From Clostridia bacterium (GTDB taxonomy: Bacteria > Bacillota_A > Clostridia > Christensenellales > Aristaeellaceae), in NCBI GenBank assembly GCA_017398245.1, contig JAFQGN010000198.1, positions 1 to 6,492 of the forward strand: a DNA stretch of 6,492 nucleotides, written 5' to 3'. The translations under genes and the position numbers were made by a program. This document shows, piece by piece, positions 6,211 through 6,492 of this stretch. A model generated the notes under the pieces. The model saw only the letters and a list, made by a program, of their open reading frames with translations. It did not search any database and was not told the DNA's origin. Positions within the stretch are counted from its first letter, which is position 1. Every line of letters begins with the position of its first letter.

Positions 6211-6426
6211 CAAATTGGAATTTGTTTAATTCTTATCTTGGTTATTCAACACATAGATAATGCAAGCAATGCCAGAAATCAAAACACCAAGAATACACCC
6301 ACCTATTGCATTATTTAAGGATGCTCCCAAGAACAATCCTACAACTGCACATAAAATCATAATAATTACTGACACAACGGTTCTAAATTTCTTCATACAA
6401 TCACACTCCTTTATCAAATTGGAATT
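6211..6426. repeat. 12-bp direct repeat pair flanking the small membrane-protein gene
   Basis: CAAATTGGAATT occurs exactly at 6211-6222 and again at 6415-6426, just outside the two ends of the 56-aa minus-strand gene. The first copy continues to form the 14-bp palindrome CAAATTGGAATTTG (6211-6224). The span could mark an insertion or duplication footprint, or be a chance match in AT-rich DNA. Confidence 0.45.
6226..6396 (-). CDS. Small two-helix membrane protein of unknown function, 56 aa
   Basis: The reading frame starts at the ATG at 6396 (MKKFRTVV) and ends in TAA at 6226-6228. This start is preferred over the in-frame TTG at 6417 because AAGGAG (6406-6411 on the plus-strand numbering) lies 9 bases upstream of the ATG, inside what would be coding sequence for the longer version. 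A short basic N-terminus is followed by two hydrophobic helices (about residues 6-27 and 30-50) joined by SLNN, rich in glycine (G20, G24, G32, G33, G37, G42), and a polar tail NNQDKN. It is not a recognisable family; small glycine-rich two-helix proteins are often accessory membrane factors, but nothing here fixes a role. Its DNA is clearly AT-richer than the genes to the left. A further small membrane-protein end lies 32 bp upstream on the same strand, suggesting a short operon. Confidence 0.6.
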   Translation of the reverse strand: MKKFRTVVSVIIMILCAVVGLFLGASLNNAIGGCILGVLISGIACIIYVLNNQDKN

Positions 6427-6428
6427 GG

Positions 6429-6492
6429 TTAGGTTGCCTTTTTCTTTGCTCTGTAAATCAGTACGATAATCGTATGGATAATAATGGCAACA
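6429..6492 (-). CDS. C-terminal end of a probable small membrane protein, cut by the window edge
   Basis: On the minus strand, codons from 6491 down to a TAA at 6429-6431 encode 20 residues: a hydrophobic stretch VAIIIHTIIVLIY followed by a basic tail RAKKKAT. A final transmembrane helix with a positively charged end is a common C-terminus. The stop is 32 bp before the start of the 56-aa gene on the same strand, a spacing that fits an operon. Only 20 codons are visible and one other minus-strand frame is also open to the edge, so the call rests on composition and position alone. Confidence 0.42.
   Translation of the reverse strand, partial: VAIIIHTIIVLIYRAKKKAT

Noticed and set aside
5874..6260. 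Plus-strand open frames through the 5951-6225 intergenic region
   Set aside because: They begin inside the RHH gene or cross hairpin repeats, show no domain features and lack a sound ribosome site.
6397..6417. Longer form of the 56-aa protein starting at the TTG at 6417
   Set aside because: The ribosome site AAGGAG falls within this extension and is correctly spaced for the ATG at 6396.

Overview
The window looks like chromosomal DNA of a GC-rich anaerobic Firmicute, probably a clostridium of the Oscillospiraceae/Ruminococcaceae kind. This is inferred from strong AGGAGG-type ribosome sites, the SPFH plus Arc-like gene pair, GC-rich intergenic hairpin repeats and a complex-I-like membrane module. 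No taxonomic marker gene is present, so the assignment is tentative.

Bases 1-4459 hold three consecutive plus-strand genes, the first cut by the window edge. All three encode large multi-spanning proton-conducting antiporter-like subunits (NuoL/NuoM/NuoN, HyfB/HycC and MrpA/MrpD superfamily). Gaps of 17 and 20 bp, each with a good ribosome site, indicate one operon. Three large paralogues side by side fit the ion-pumping arm of a complex-I-like oxidoreductase or energy-converting hydrogenase better than a classical Mrp antiporter. No electron-transfer or hydrogenase subunit is visible, so the parent complex cannot be named. The third protein carries a C-terminal extension ending in an extra membrane helix.

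Bases 4460-4734 are intergenic. They hold a perfect 19-bp inverted repeat, a rho-independent terminator, and a near-consensus sigma-A promoter whose -10 box lies inside a perfect 19-bp palindrome. The palindrome is two TGATATCA boxes 11 bp apart.

Bases 4735-5950 are a two-gene operon: a membrane-anchored SPFH/band-7 (stomatin/flotillin-like) protein, then 4 bp later a 67-aa Arc-like ribbon-helix-helix protein. The tandem operator over the promoter suits such a protein, so autoregulation is the most interesting hypothesis here.

Bases 5951-6225 are non-coding: a GC-rich multi-hairpin intergenic repeat, then a near-perfect inverted repeat between convergent transcription units that may be a bidirectional terminator. 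From about 6200 the DNA becomes clearly AT-richer. It carries, on the minus strand, a 56-aa two-helix membrane protein gene and, upstream of it, what looks like the tail of another small membrane protein cut by the window edge.
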